This document shows, one piece after another, positions 7,566 through 17,903 of a stretch of 21,402 nucleotides of DNA; within the stretch, counting starts at the first letter, position 1, and every line of letters starts with the position of its first letter. The stretch is from Lachnospiraceae bacterium UBA1066 (lineage in GTDB: Bacteria > Bacillota > Clostridia > Lachnospirales > Lachnospiraceae), in the NCBI GenBank assembly GCA_002316215.1, contig DCDB01000234.1, positions 1 to 21,402 on the forward strand. Reading direction: 5' to 3'. The notes under the pieces are model-generated. The model searched no databases. It had not been told where the DNA came from and was given only the letters and a program-made list of their open reading frames with translations. Made by a program: the position numbers and the translations under genes.

Positions 7566-9020
7566 TTATTTTACCGCCTTTATTTTTATAAAAGGTACTA
7601 TGACTTCGTCAATTGATATGCCGCCATGCGTCATGACTTCTTCGCCTTTGGCATCAAAAGAGTCTCCTACATCACAAATCAGATAATCGAAATCCTTATT
7701 CAGATAATATTTCGGATATTCTATCATTCCATACTTTTGTATGAGTCCTGATTTGTCAGCGAAGTTTTGCAGTACCAGCATTCTATGGCTTTTTGTCTCA
7801 ATTTCCACTCCAGTACCTATCAGTTTCCCAATTCCAGTACATGGCGTGTTTCCGTGGTCAGCAGTGATATAAACATCAAAACTTTCTGATAAGAAGCGCT
7901 GCGTCATATCCGCCAGCTTATGCTGGTCAGAAAGAACACCAATGTCATTTAACATCCCCAGACGGCCTTGGTGCTGTGCATGTACCAAAACATCAACATC
8001 GTTAATAATGACAGCACCACACCTTACAAAGGAACCAAACTGCGCCTCATAACCACGTTCATAGCCTATCTGATTATCTGTATAGCCCATTGATTTTGCG
8101 CAAGCCACAAATTCCTTCTTTTCCTTGCTTTGCTTCCAAGGCTCCAGCAACTGGCCCGGTGTTTTGTTTGATAGCAGACACTGCCGCGAAATTGCAGTAA
8201 TGCTTGGAATCATTGCAAACGCAGCCGTTTGCTCGTAATGAATATCCTGAAAGGACTTTGAAATAATTTTCCAATCAAACTCTGACATACCATCCATTAC
8301 GATAATCACAAACTTGCTGCTATGGTCATGCATGTAATCCATCGCACAGCTAACAAGCACAGGTGTCTCCCGGCTCATTTCAGAGGACAGCTTACCGAAC
8401 TGCTCCAAAACATAATCTTTAAAAGCTCTGTTTACGGCTGAAGTATCGAAATCCAATCTATGCTCAGCAGCAAGTGTATCAATCTTCACTTTGATTTCTG
8501 CGATAGCAAACCAATCACGATATGTCTTAACTTGCTCCTGCTTCTGCTGCAATTCAGCATTAAGCTGTTCAAGGTACATAGCGACGTTCTCTGGACTATC
8601 CACCTTCTCCTGAATAAATTTCTCCGTCTGTTCACGCTGATGAAGGTCATCAAAGTTCTTTATATATGCTATGCATAAAAGATCCAAATCAAGGTTTTGG
8701 TATGATTTCAAAACCTCAATATTCAGCATTGGAAACAGTCTGTCCATTGAAACAATATAAGCCCGAAGCCTTCGTTGGACGTCATATGGAATATAGATAT
8801 TAGAATGTGCAAGTACCAGCAGCTTGTCCTTTTTGCTTTTCAGCTTATTCTCGTACTCAATTCGAAAGGTCAAATCATCCGTATAATGCACCACTTCAAA
8901 GCCATGCGCCTGAAAGTCAGCACTGTAATGAGTTGCTTCATCCAGTCCTTCGTCATCGATAAGGAGTATTCGATTGTTGTATTCTGCTGCTGCCTGTTTC
9001 AGCACATAGTCTCCAAACAT
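7566..9020 (-). CDS. pglZ: PglZ, alkaline-phosphatase-superfamily BREX protein
   Basis: A 484-aa PglZ-domain protein, the signature component of BREX systems. The domain starts near residue 235. It has VIIVMDGMSEFD (238-249, metal-binding D243), PSITAISR (272-279, nucleophile region of the alkaline phosphatase superfamily), NDVD (340-343), TADHGN (386-391, metal ligands) and the closing MTHGGISIDEVIVPF (463-477). An N-terminal Rossmann-like half begins RILLIDDEG (17-25), and a short coiled-coil-like stretch lies at about 146-167. It is smaller than PglZ proteins of type 1 and 2 systems. The start lies just after the brxHII stop, with GGAGG inside the brxHII end. The gene is intact although brxC upstream is not. 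Confidence 0.92.
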   Translation of the reverse strand: MFGDYVLKQAAAEYNNRILLIDDEGLDEATHYSADFQAHGFEVVHYTDDLTFRIEYENKLKSKKDKLLVLAHSNIYIPYDVQRRLRAYIVSMDRLFPMLNIEVLKSYQNLDLDLLCIAYIKNFDDLHQREQTEKFIQEKVDSPENVAMYLEQLNAELQQKQEQVKTYRDWFAIAEIKVKIDTLAAEHRLDFDTSAVNRAFKDYVLEQFGKLSSEMSRETPVLVSCAMDYMHDHSSKFVIIVMDGMSEFDWKIISKSFQDIHYEQTAAFAMIPSITAISRQCLLSNKTPGQLLEPWKQSKEKKEFVACAKSMGYTDNQIGYERGYEAQFGSFVRCGAVIINDVDVLVHAQHQGRLGMLNDIGVLSDQHKLADMTQRFLSESFDVYITADHGNTPCTGIGKLIGTGVEIETKSHRMLVLQNFADKSGLIQKYGMIEYPKYYLNKDFDYLICDVGDSFDAKGEEVMTHGGISIDEVIVPFIKIKAVK

Positions 9021-9023
9021 ACG

Positions 9024-11696
9024 TTATGCCTCCAATCTGACTGCCAGCATCAAGCGGAAATCCGGATACACCTGTGTACCTTTCTTATGTTCGGATTCAA
9101 TGGTGGCCTTCTCTTTTTCCAGCTTCGCCAATCGACTACGGCGGATATTCTCTATTCCGATATGTTCAGCAGCTTCCATACGGAGTTTTAAAGCATACAT
9201 ATACTTGTTATAGCTTTCCTGATTCAACTGCAGCTGCTTCTCCTTCAATTCCATGAAGGTATCGTAAGCAAATTCCATGCTGAGTTTCTCAAGACTTTCA
9301 TATTTCTCTGCCTTAATATTCGGAGCAGTCCCAACCATCAAGCGACTGGTACCATCAAGGAATACATCCATCAATCGTTTTCCGGCCATCGGACGTAAGA
9401 TCATATCATCATTTACGAAGATGGGGATAATACGCTTTCCGCTTTCATCATCTGATATAGAAAGCTCCCACAGCATAAAGTAACCTGATTCATTAGGGAA
9501 ATTTGCAATGCTCACTGAAAGCAGCGGATTTGTTCTGTCCTGAAGGATTTCCGTCTGCAAGTGTTTTGTAATTTCTTCATCGACAATACTGATACGGTCA
9601 ATCAAGCGCGGATCATTGCCTTTCCAACACTCGTAATAAGTCATCATGGTACGAAGTGCCACATCCACATCAAAATCAGATTCTGTTCCGACCAGATGTG
9701 TCAGATCCTTTTCTTCATGGATGACATCCTTATATTTCTTTGCATTGGCAAGCTGCTGCTTCATCTCGGCTTCAACCGGATAGGTATTCTTTTCAACCTG
9801 TCCCGGATGACCAACGGAACGCATATAGACCTCAGTAAAATCACACTCAGCGACTTCGCTGTCTAAAACATCGGAGTATTTATCTACGCCCATTTCCTTC
9901 AAAATTACAGACAACTTTTCTTCCAGCACTTCACGCACACGGTTTTCCACTGTATCCGAAACTATAAAGTTATAAATATGTACGTCTCTCTGCTGGCCAA
10001 TACGGTCTGCGCGACCACAGCGCTGCTCGATTTTCATCGGGTTCCAAGGCAGATCATAGTTGACGATGATATTTGCAAACTGAAGGTTGAGACCTTCCCC
10101 ACCGGCATCAGTCGAAATAAAGATACTGGTACTGTTCTTGAATTCCAGCATAGCTTCGTTTCGTTCTTCGATATCCATGCTGCCGTTTAAGACCGTAACA
10201 GAGAAGCCGCGATTTATCAGCAGCTCCTGCAGATATTTCTGTGTGGCAACGAACTCCGTGAAGATAATGATTTTCTGGGTCTTGTCCTCGCTCATTATGG
10301 CATCAATGGTTTCCAGTAATGGCTCCACCTTTGCATCCTGATTTTGGAATTGTGCCTGCTTTGCAACGGAGATAATCATCTGCAACTCTTCAATTTCTGC
10401 CTCCATGTCCAGTGAAATGGCTTCCAGTGCGTCTTCAACACCATCCTCGATATCCAGATCGTCCAAATCCTCCTCAGTCAAATTGCCGAGATGCGTGCGC
10501 TGATTAACCAGAACATTCAGACGACGCTCCAGGCTCTGACGGATCGCCGCCGTACTGCTGGTTACCATCCGCTGCATGATTATAAGCAGGAAAATCAGGC
10601 ACATATTTTTCTTTTTATTGCGCAGTGCCTTATTGTAAGTTTTTGAAACATAAGAGCTTACAAGCTCATAAAGTTCCCTTTGCAGGTTATTACGTTCATC
10701 CCAAGTCAGGGAAACCAAGTGCGTCACTCTGTTCTTAAACAGCCGATTGCCATTATTGTCAATGGCCTCTCTCTTTTCTGTACGGATCAGAAAAGGAGCT
10801 ACCTGTTCCTTAACGATAGACTTTGCATTTGGGAAAGCATCTTCATCCAACAGTCGTACCAACCGTAGGAACGGCTCGGTCTTTCCGTTATGGGGAGTAG
10901 CCGAAAGCAGCAGCAAATAAGGACTGGCCTGTGCTAACAGACTGCCCAATTTATAACGAGCCACTTCACCGGAGGAACCAGCAACACGGTGCGCCTCATC
11001 GATAATGATTAAATCCCAGCCACTGTTGATGATGGAATAAATGCGCTCTTCATTATACTTTTCCACTCTTTCATCAGTCCAACCTGCATGCTTTTCCAGA
11101 GGTTTGATGGAATCCATCGGGGAAATGACCTCGTCGAACTGACCATATACATCGTTACTGTCTGTAAGTCTGCGTATTGTGTCATAGTCTGAGGGCAGGA
11201 TCACGTGAAATTTCTCATGGAACTTCTCCTGCATTTCACTGGCCCACTGTGTTACAAGACCGGTCGGACAAACCACAAGTACTCGGCTGACAAGTCCACG
11301 GCTCTTCAGTTCTTTGACAATCATCCCGGCTTCGATCGTTTTGCCGAGACCAACTTCGTCCGCCAGAATATAGCGGATATTGTTTGTCTCCATTGCGCGA
11401 TTGAGCACATGAAGCTGATGCGGCAACGGGATAATACCGCTTGCCAGTGACGAAAGGAAGCCTCCGGCGGTCTCGTTTTTGATTTTTGAAAGCTGTACAA
11501 CATATCGCAGATAATTCTCATCATAGCGAATGCTGCCGACTTCTGAATTCAATTGTTCTTCTGTCGCTTTGTAGACATGGCCGGTAGCCGGATTGAAAAC
11601 CTTGTAGGAAACATAGCCCCATACTTCAATTTTCTCCAGTACCTGCACATTCGCTTGTTCCAACATGTCAAAAGCGAAATCGCCAATTTCCAGCAT
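9024..11696 (-). CDS. brxHII: SNF2-family helicase, BrxHII of BREX
   Basis: An 890-aa superfamily 2 SNF2/RapA-like ATPase, the BrxHII component of type 3 BREX. The motor motifs are complete: LADEVGLGKTIEAGM (111-125, Walker A), IIIDEAHRV (230-238, DEAH box), LLLSATPHNGKTEPF (262-276, motif III), TDAGGEGLNLQ (529-539, motif V) and QRCGRADRIGQ (558-568, motif VI). About 250 residues follow the motor and include a charged helical end. It is expected to move along or remodel phage DNA, but its step in BREX is not defined. The start has GAGGTG upstream. It follows pglXI by 11 bases and precedes pglZ by three, so the three genes form one unit. Confidence 0.93.
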   Translation of the reverse strand: MLEIGDFAFDMLEQANVQVLEKIEVWGYVSYKVFNPATGHVYKATEEQLNSEVGSIRYDENYLRYVVQLSKIKNETAGGFLSSLASGIIPLPHQLHVLNRAMETNNIRYILADEVGLGKTIEAGMIVKELKSRGLVSRVLVVCPTGLVTQWASEMQEKFHEKFHVILPSDYDTIRRLTDSNDVYGQFDEVISPMDSIKPLEKHAGWTDERVEKYNEERIYSIINSGWDLIIIDEAHRVAGSSGEVARYKLGSLLAQASPYLLLLSATPHNGKTEPFLRLVRLLDEDAFPNAKSIVKEQVAPFLIRTEKREAIDNNGNRLFKNRVTHLVSLTWDERNNLQRELYELVSSYVSKTYNKALRNKKKNMCLIFLLIIMQRMVTSSTAAIRQSLERRLNVLVNQRTHLGNLTEEDLDDLDIEDGVEDALEAISLDMEAEIEELQMIISVAKQAQFQNQDAKVEPLLETIDAIMSEDKTQKIIIFTEFVATQKYLQELLINRGFSVTVLNGSMDIEERNEAMLEFKNSTSIFISTDAGGEGLNLQFANIIVNYDLPWNPMKIEQRCGRADRIGQQRDVHIYNFIVSDTVENRVREVLEEKLSVILKEMGVDKYSDVLDSEVAECDFTEVYMRSVGHPGQVEKNTYPVEAEMKQQLANAKKYKDVIHEEKDLTHLVGTESDFDVDVALRTMMTYYECWKGNDPRLIDRISIVDEEITKHLQTEILQDRTNPLLSVSIANFPNESGYFMLWELSISDDESGKRIIPIFVNDDMILRPMAGKRLMDVFLDGTSRLMVGTAPNIKAEKYESLEKLSMEFAYDTFMELKEKQLQLNQESYNKYMYALKLRMEAAEHIGIENIRRSRLAKLEKEKATIESEHKKGTQVYPDFRLMLAVRLEA

Positions 11697-11707
11697 TACT
11701 CTTCACC

Positions 11708-14275
11708 TCAATCTTTGATACGGCCTAAGCTAATATCGTAGTACATCAATAGATTTGCATCCTCCTGAATTGTCTGCTCCGGCAGACGCTCTGCAATGTC
11801 AACAATGGCTTTATAGTTTTTGTCCTTCCACAAACGGGAGAAGCCAACACGGATTGCCTCGGACCGGAACAGTTTTAGCTTGCCCTTGCTGCTCATATAA
11901 CCTTCGAACTCTTTCCAGAGATTCTTCTCACGCAATTTGGCAACGTCGCCCTCTTTGGTCACATCCGGGATATACCAGCGGCCCTTCTCATCCTGAAGGA
12001 AGTTTTCTTCAAGAAGAACAGCCAACTCTGGCATAGATTCATATTGATCTACTGACTTCACTTCCTGCATAAACTTTGGCTGAAGCTGTGCGTATGTCTG
12101 TGGCCCGTCAAAATCTTCGCCGAGTCGTTGATAAAGCCATGAAATAGCACTTTTCTCGTTAGTGACAAACATTTCAAATTGAATTGGTTCCACATCTGTC
12201 TTAATACGTGCAGTATCGTATTCATTCACTTGGTCTGGAAGAAAATACATTCCATCTCTCTTAAGGAATTTTTCATCCAACCCATGGTAAAAATCCGTTG
12301 CATCGATAGGGACAGGAATGCCCTGCATGATATGGTAAGCAACCATTCTGTCAAACAGCAAATATGCTTGTCTTTCTGGAACAAGTTCGATTTTTTCGGC
12401 TTTTATAACAACCGTTGGGATATTGTCAAGGTGCTGTCTAACAAATGCCCATGCTGTTTCGACGCTTCCGGCCTCGAGGTTGATTATTTTTTTAAACTCA
12501 TTTCGGGGCTTATATGCTGAAATAACCAAATCCTGTTTTATCGCTTGAGACGCTCCCTTTACTTGATTAAAACTCCCTTGCTTTTTATCCAGAGTACGAA
12601 CATCAGCAATAACAAAACCAGCTCGCCCCAATGCTTCCTGAATAGAATTCCAAACTGCATTCTTCGAGTTGTGAAATTCGATAGTAATCCACCTGCCTGG
12701 TTTTAATACCCTAAAATATTCCGATAAGCACTGGGTCATAAGTTCTTGGTAATTCAGCAGTGCCTTTTTCTGTGTTTTATTAATAATAGCCTCAGGCTTA
12801 TTATTCGTGAATACCTTGAGCCATGATTCTGACACGTAGTTCAACTCCGAATACATCAGATTCTCTCCAAACGGAGGGTCAGTAAAGATGTAGTCTACGC
12901 TATCATTCGGAATATTTGGCAAATCAGTAGTTGACTGACAGCTGATAATATTGTGCTCTTCATGCACGCTTTGTCGCATGAAATTCAAAACATCGGCAAT
13001 ACGCGACCCAATCATGTAAATGATAGAATACTCAATAGAATTCGAAGGCAAGAACAACGTTCCTGATAGAATTCCTGCTGTCTTCGACAAATTCGTATTA
13101 AGCCTGCTCACTGCAATCTTGTGCATTTTACTTCCACGAGGAACAATATCGCCAATCAAGCAGTAGGTTGCTGCGCTTTTTGCTTCATCTGCCAATTTTG
13201 ACAACACATACAAGTTCGCCTTGGTGAACATCTGATGGACTTGAGTAATTCCAAGTCGAATTGGTTCGATGGTTTTATCTCCCGTAACAAATTCATTCGT
13301 AGGATACCAATATGGTATCTTAATATCCTTAATCTTTTGGATTCTAACAAGGTCTTCTGCATCTGGCTTTTTGTCGTATCTCTTTCCAGCATAGGTATAC
13401 GTTATTTGAACTGGAACCTGCTTTGAGCACTTCAAAACCGCGCCAGACAAATCATCAAAATACTGCTCAACCGCATGAGTGCATTCACGCTTTGTTAACT
13501 CTGCTTGGCAATGCGGACACTTGAATTTATCATAAACTTTTCCATGCACAGCATCAACAGCAACATCCCAAAAAACAAACTCCTGACCACAATTTGGGCA
13601 GAGCAATGCATCTGACCATACTGTGTAATTAATTTCTCCCATAGATGCAGTAGTAAAGTTCATCTGACCATCCGCAGAACTATGGGCAGTTTGGTACATC
13701 CATGCGCACTCTTTCTTTATTTTTTCAAGAATACCGTTAGCTTCTTGCTCGAATGCGTCAATATCGAATTGATGATTATAATTGTAAGAAATAAACGATG
13801 CCTCTGGAGATAAGTCGCACAGAATGGCATTTCGATATCCCCATTTTGCATCTTTTATTCCTTTGTAAGCATACTGCATTTCTAAAGATGGGGTTCCGCA
13901 TTGCTGCGCTGCCACTCCAGTCATACCTGTGCCTGAAAATCCATCCAACACGATATCGCCTGGATTGGTGTAATGCAACAGATAGTTTATGATTGCCTTA
14001 TACGGCACCTTTGTATGATAACTGTGAGCGTTATATATTGCATCGTTTTTTTGTTCACTTACATCTGCTGCAAACGGTTCTCTGTGATAATCGTCCGTTG
14101 CTTCATCATAGGGCGTTCCATTTTCTCGAATAAACTCCTCAATAAACGGATTCGGGCATGCCGTATAATATGGCGCATCAGAAAGAGCAATGATATCTTC
14201 ATCCTTGGCAATCGGGAATCCCTCAATTCCACGGACTTTATCGATATCCTCCTTAGTTAATTTTCTCGGTTCCAT
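11708..14275 (-). CDS. pglXI: DNA methyltransferase, PglXI of BREX
   Basis: An 855-aa AdoMet-dependent DNA amino-methyltransferase (adenine N6, or possibly cytosine N4) of the COG1743-like PglXI type. In BREX it marks host DNA. The AdoMet motif is VLDGFSGTGMTGVAA (109-123), with an acidic residue in ILCDLSPEAS (151-160). A zinc ribbon CPNCG (226-230) and CPHC (253-256) sits between the halves. The catalytic motif is FTDPPFGENLMYSEL (464-478), followed by YFRVLKPGRWITIEF (520-534). Two ATGs are possible, at 14281 and 14275. The second has AGGAG seven bases upstream, while the first is too close to it, so 14275 is chosen. The gene overlaps the previous one by 23 bp. It appears intact and could still methylate. 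Confidence 0.9.
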   Translation of the reverse strand: MEPRKLTKEDIDKVRGIEGFPIAKDEDIIALSDAPYYTACPNPFIEEFIRENGTPYDEATDDYHREPFAADVSEQKNDAIYNAHSYHTKVPYKAIINYLLHYTNPGDIVLDGFSGTGMTGVAAQQCGTPSLEMQYAYKGIKDAKWGYRNAILCDLSPEASFISYNYNHQFDIDAFEQEANGILEKIKKECAWMYQTAHSSADGQMNFTTASMGEINYTVWSDALLCPNCGQEFVFWDVAVDAVHGKVYDKFKCPHCQAELTKRECTHAVEQYFDDLSGAVLKCSKQVPVQITYTYAGKRYDKKPDAEDLVRIQKIKDIKIPYWYPTNEFVTGDKTIEPIRLGITQVHQMFTKANLYVLSKLADEAKSAATYCLIGDIVPRGSKMHKIAVSRLNTNLSKTAGILSGTLFLPSNSIEYSIIYMIGSRIADVLNFMRQSVHEEHNIISCQSTTDLPNIPNDSVDYIFTDPPFGENLMYSELNYVSESWLKVFTNNKPEAIINKTQKKALLNYQELMTQCLSEYFRVLKPGRWITIEFHNSKNAVWNSIQEALGRAGFVIADVRTLDKKQGSFNQVKGASQAIKQDLVISAYKPRNEFKKIINLEAGSVETAWAFVRQHLDNIPTVVIKAEKIELVPERQAYLLFDRMVAYHIMQGIPVPIDATDFYHGLDEKFLKRDGMYFLPDQVNEYDTARIKTDVEPIQFEMFVTNEKSAISWLYQRLGEDFDGPQTYAQLQPKFMQEVKSVDQYESMPELAVLLEENFLQDEKGRWYIPDVTKEGDVAKLREKNLWKEFEGYMSSKGKLKLFRSEAIRVGFSRLWKDKNYKAIVDIAERLPEQTIQEDANLLMYYDISLGRIKD

Positions 14276-15074
14276 CTTCATTCTCCTTTATGTGGGAATC
14301 ATACTCTATTGAGAAAGCTATATTTTGCAAAGTTTCTGACAGCAAGACATGGGCAGACTCCAACTTTCCAAAACGTAGAAAATTGTCATCGGGAATCTCG
14401 ATAGCCACTGCAAGGCGGAACTCCCTCTGATAACTCAAATCAGCATTTTTATACAAAAATCTCTTCTTGCTATTCTCTACAAATGCCTTCATCCTATCAA
14501 GTCTGTTCTGTTCGCAATATTCGACCGCATCAAAGATATAGTCGAAACCGTACTTTCCACAAATCGCATCAATTCGGTGTTCTAACTCACGTGCACTTAC
14601 GACGACACAATACTTACCAAAGAGCTGCGTCATGTTATTATATTCTTCTTCCGAAAAAGGAAATTGAAATACGGCATGATGCTCATCAGCCTCTCTCAGT
14701 ACCATATCTCTCAAAGGAATACCTACAAAACATACGATTGGGATAATGTCATCGCTCTTGAATTGGAACCTTGCACTTCCACCATCAAATTCCGCAAACA
14801 AATCTCCTGTTTCAAAATTGTATATTGAAATTTTCTCTGTTTTGATTGGCAACACCAATTCATACTTGTCGCCCTGTCCACGCTCACCGCAGGCAGTTTC
14901 TTTTTCCCTAAAATAACTTGCCGTGTTTCCGAATAAATTTCCATCACACACATCCTGAGCGTATTTTTCTTCACTGCAGAACTTCAAATAAAAATATGGC
15001 CTTGTACCAATCAAACCTTCCAACTGACTGAGCAGGTTTTCCTTTCCTTCTGGAGTTATACCCTCATTTTTCAT
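14253..15074 (-). CDS. Uncharacterised 273-aa protein within the BREX operon
   Basis: I do not recognise a named family with confidence. It is a 273-aa soluble protein. The N-terminal part reads YFYLKFCSEEKYAQDVCDGN, then FGNTASYFREKE and RGQGDKYEL, a pattern I associate with uncharacterised proteins from mobile and defence regions. A beta-rich middle follows (VLPIKTEKISIYNF onward), then VVVSARELEHRIDAI and YQREFRLAVAIEIPDDN near the end. No P-loop, HNH, PD-(D/E)XK or membrane segment is clear. It overlaps the brxC end by 11 bp and the start of pglXI by 23 bp, so it is translated from the BREX mRNA. The set of core type 3 genes as described has no gene here, which makes it an accessory or a fused-in partner. 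Confidence 0.8.
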   Translation of the reverse strand: MKNEGITPEGKENLLSQLEGLIGTRPYFYLKFCSEEKYAQDVCDGNLFGNTASYFREKETACGERGQGDKYELVLPIKTEKISIYNFETGDLFAEFDGGSARFQFKSDDIIPIVCFVGIPLRDMVLREADEHHAVFQFPFSEEEYNNMTQLFGKYCVVVSARELEHRIDAICGKYGFDYIFDAVEYCEQNRLDRMKAFVENSKKRFLYKNADLSYQREFRLAVAIEIPDDNFLRFGKLESAHVLLSETLQNIAFSIEYDSHIKENEDGTEKIN

Positions 15075-17903
15075 TCCGCTTCACCACGATACGCAGTTTT
15101 GCTGTATCTTTTCCCTTGACATAGGATTCCACGATGCTGCTCAGCTTGTTTTTGAACGTAGCCACATCGCAAGGTCCAAGCTCATCCAGCTTTGCAACAA
15201 TATCCTCCGTATCAATGACCACCGGCTCAAAGCCCTGAAGCAGCGCCTTGATGCTGTTCACGAAGTGATCGTCTACATGCTTTGGCAGTGTCTTGGTGGA
15301 AATAAACTCATCGATGACCTTCTGCTGTTCTGCGCTCAAGTACTCCTTCTGGCTAACCACAATCGGGTCAGAGATTGTATTGAGCAACGTATTTGTTCAT
15401 TCCGTCACCAAATCATCCATACGGATATCAATGTTGTCCAGTTGCCCGGCTACATTTTTTGCTTTGTCTCCATAGGTATAATGGCAGTGAGGGCAAATGT
15501 GACTCGTCTTCAACTCAACAGGCGTCAGTTCATAACAGACCTTCAGATCAGCCATATCCTGTTCAATGGCAGTCAGCTTTGCACCTGAAAGGATCTCGAT
15601 GCTGCGCAGCTTGCGCAGATTTGCCAATGCAACACTTTCCTGCAATTTTCCACGGCGCTTTGCATCCTCGATGTCAAGGCGCTTTTTCTTATGCTCCTCA
15701 AAGTACATCGTGATGTATTTATCTTTCAGCTTATCCAGTTCGGTCGTAACCTTCTGCGCTGCCGTTTCACCGGAAGCACCATCTGCGATGTCGTCTCTGA
15801 TTTCGCGGAAGGCTGCCTTTCCGGCCTCAAGCTCCTGCTTGAAAACTACTCCAAGATCAAGGAACTCAATATTTGCGATATAGCTCACGACTGCAGAGCA
15901 ATCCGTCTTGAAGGTCACATACTCAGCTACGGTCTTGACGAGTGCAATTTGCTCTGACAGTTCATCAACCTGTTCTCCGGTCAGGCTAAAGTTATTCAAT
16001 TTCGCTGGCGTATTATATTTTGCAGAGTAGTTGCTGAATTCGTCACGAACGGCAGTGCAGGCTTTCTGCATCCTATCCACTTGCTGTGCGTTTGCCAGCG
16101 GCTCACCCCATAGCTCGAAACCTTCCTGCAGCTTACGTGCAGCCAGTACAGAAGAATTGCTCAGCTCCTGTGCCTTTGCAAGCAGCTGCTTCACGCCCTC
16201 ATCACGGTCATTCGGATTATCCAGCAGCGCGCCATTAATATCCAGCACCTCAAACAGCTTCTTCAGCTCCACCATAGAAATCTGAGCCGGTCTGGACAGA
16301 TACTTGAACTCATACAGATCCATAACGCCCAGCTTCGGAACCTGTTCAAGATTGGAGGCCGTGATGACTGTACCATTCTTCAGGGTCATCGTTGCATAAC
16401 CGGCATAAACCATAGACAGAAATACAATCGGTGTAAACAGAAAGCTAATCTTGAACTTCTTATCTTCAAACACATCGCCAAACTTCAACTCAAAAATGTC
16501 GGAATAGTTGATAACACCCTGTGGCGGCAGCTTTTTGAGTAAATCAATAAAGTAAGCAGCATACTTGGAACCTTCCGGACGGATTTTATCGCCATCCAGA
16601 ATACCAAAACTCTGCAACATCAGTGTTGCAGGTTGCGTCTTGCGTCCTGCAAAGTAATCAAAAGCCTGACGGGCATTCTCCGCCATATTCTTTCTGGTGA
16701 CTTTGGTCTTCATTACAGGGAACTCCGGATACACACCGTCAAAGTATTCATCGAGGCAAACTGATGCTGCAAGATCAACGGTATCCTTGAAATCCATGTC
16801 TCTATTGTAGCGGCCCTTCAGCACTTCAATCATCTGGCGTTTCTGGCCCTTATACTGCACTTCAAAGCAAGTGTTCTTATTCTCGCCCAAGTACTTGATG
16901 AGCCTCTTACGCACCATTCCAGCCTTGTTCAGATAGGCATCCTTATCCTTGCCTTCGCTGATCTGCGCCAGAGAGTTGGCTGCGGCAAACAGACCGAGCA
17001 GCTCCTTAAATTCGTCTGAGGACTTAAAGAAGAAATACACTTCATCTTCCAGATTTTTCACAGCGATTGTAGTTGCGCTGTACGGCGGCATGATGTGGAT
17101 ATAGAAATCTCTCTCCGGCTGGGCCGTGCTACGTTCTCCCGGCAGGCCAAGGAACAGATAGCCTTCACGGAAAATGTTATGGGAATCCCAATTCAGGTCT
17201 CGCTGGTAGATTTCAAAGCCCGGGACGTACTGCTTTGCGTCCCAATCCAGACATCCATAAACCAACTGATAGAAGAATCGATTCAACTCGCTATCTGCCA
17301 TAACAGAAGCTTTCTGCTTAATCTTCTCGTCATAGTCAACAACCTTGTCCACGTCAATGTAGTACTGATTGTTGCCGTCATTGAAGATGATGAACTGACC
17401 GGAAACGGTGGTCATGATATCCTTCAAAGTTGTCTTAATCAGAGAAAGCAGAAAGTCTGCATCCTGCTCCGGCATCGGCAGGAAAAGGCACAGATCGTCC
17501 TTCATATTTTCAGCAGTCAGGCCGAATTGTACATCCAGACCATTTGTAGTCAAACGGTGCACACTCAGCGCATAAATAATCTTGATTGCCAACGGTTTAT
17601 AGGCTGGCTTCGGGAAAGCACGATTAATAATGTCCTCCAGCTGCCCGCTGGCAGTAACGACACGATTGATGGTTACATCACTCTTCAGCAGACCATTGGA
17701 CTTGATTGCAGGCCAGTAATCATCGAAAGAAATAATGCCCGGTGCATTTTCCGGCACTTCTGTATCAAAAATATCACGAATAGTCGTGGAAATATTCTTC
17801 AGAATATGTCTGTTCTCAATCAGGTAAATCTTATTAAACACATCAATGTACGAAGGATGAATCGGATACAGATCTACAAACTCCTCCAAGCGAGAGGACA
17901 TAC
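15064..17903 (-). pseudogene. brxC: brxC (DUF6079-type BREX ATPase), 5'-truncated and with in-frame stop
   Basis: This is the C-terminal three quarters or so of a type 3 BREX BrxC (DUF6079-like, normally about 1200 aa). It opens at MSSRLEEFVDLYPIHPSYID (ATG at 17901), which in full-length relatives follows the P-loop ATPase domain. No Walker A motif is present in the remaining 946 codons, and no convincing RBS precedes that ATG. The 5' part is replaced by a transposon end at 17904. A TGA at 15399-15397 stops the frame after LVTE. The same frame then continues TNTLLNTISDPIV to the natural stop at 15064, matching the conserved C-terminus of the family. Both lesions together make a working BrxC unlikely unless a second copy exists. 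Confidence 0.85.
15397..15399 (-). other. Premature in-frame TGA inside brxC
   Basis: The brxC frame reads ...LVT-GAA-TGA-ACA-AAT-ACG-TTG..., with no frame change on either side. One base change from TGG (Trp) explains it. Other genes here also end in TGA (for example the ATPase at 1557), so the codon should stop translation. Confidence 0.85.

Noticed and set aside
15397..15399. TGA as recoded selenocysteine or tryptophan
   Set aside because: No SECIS-like hairpin was evident right after the codon, TGA ends several other genes here, and BrxC is not a known selenoprotein. A nonsense mutation is simpler.
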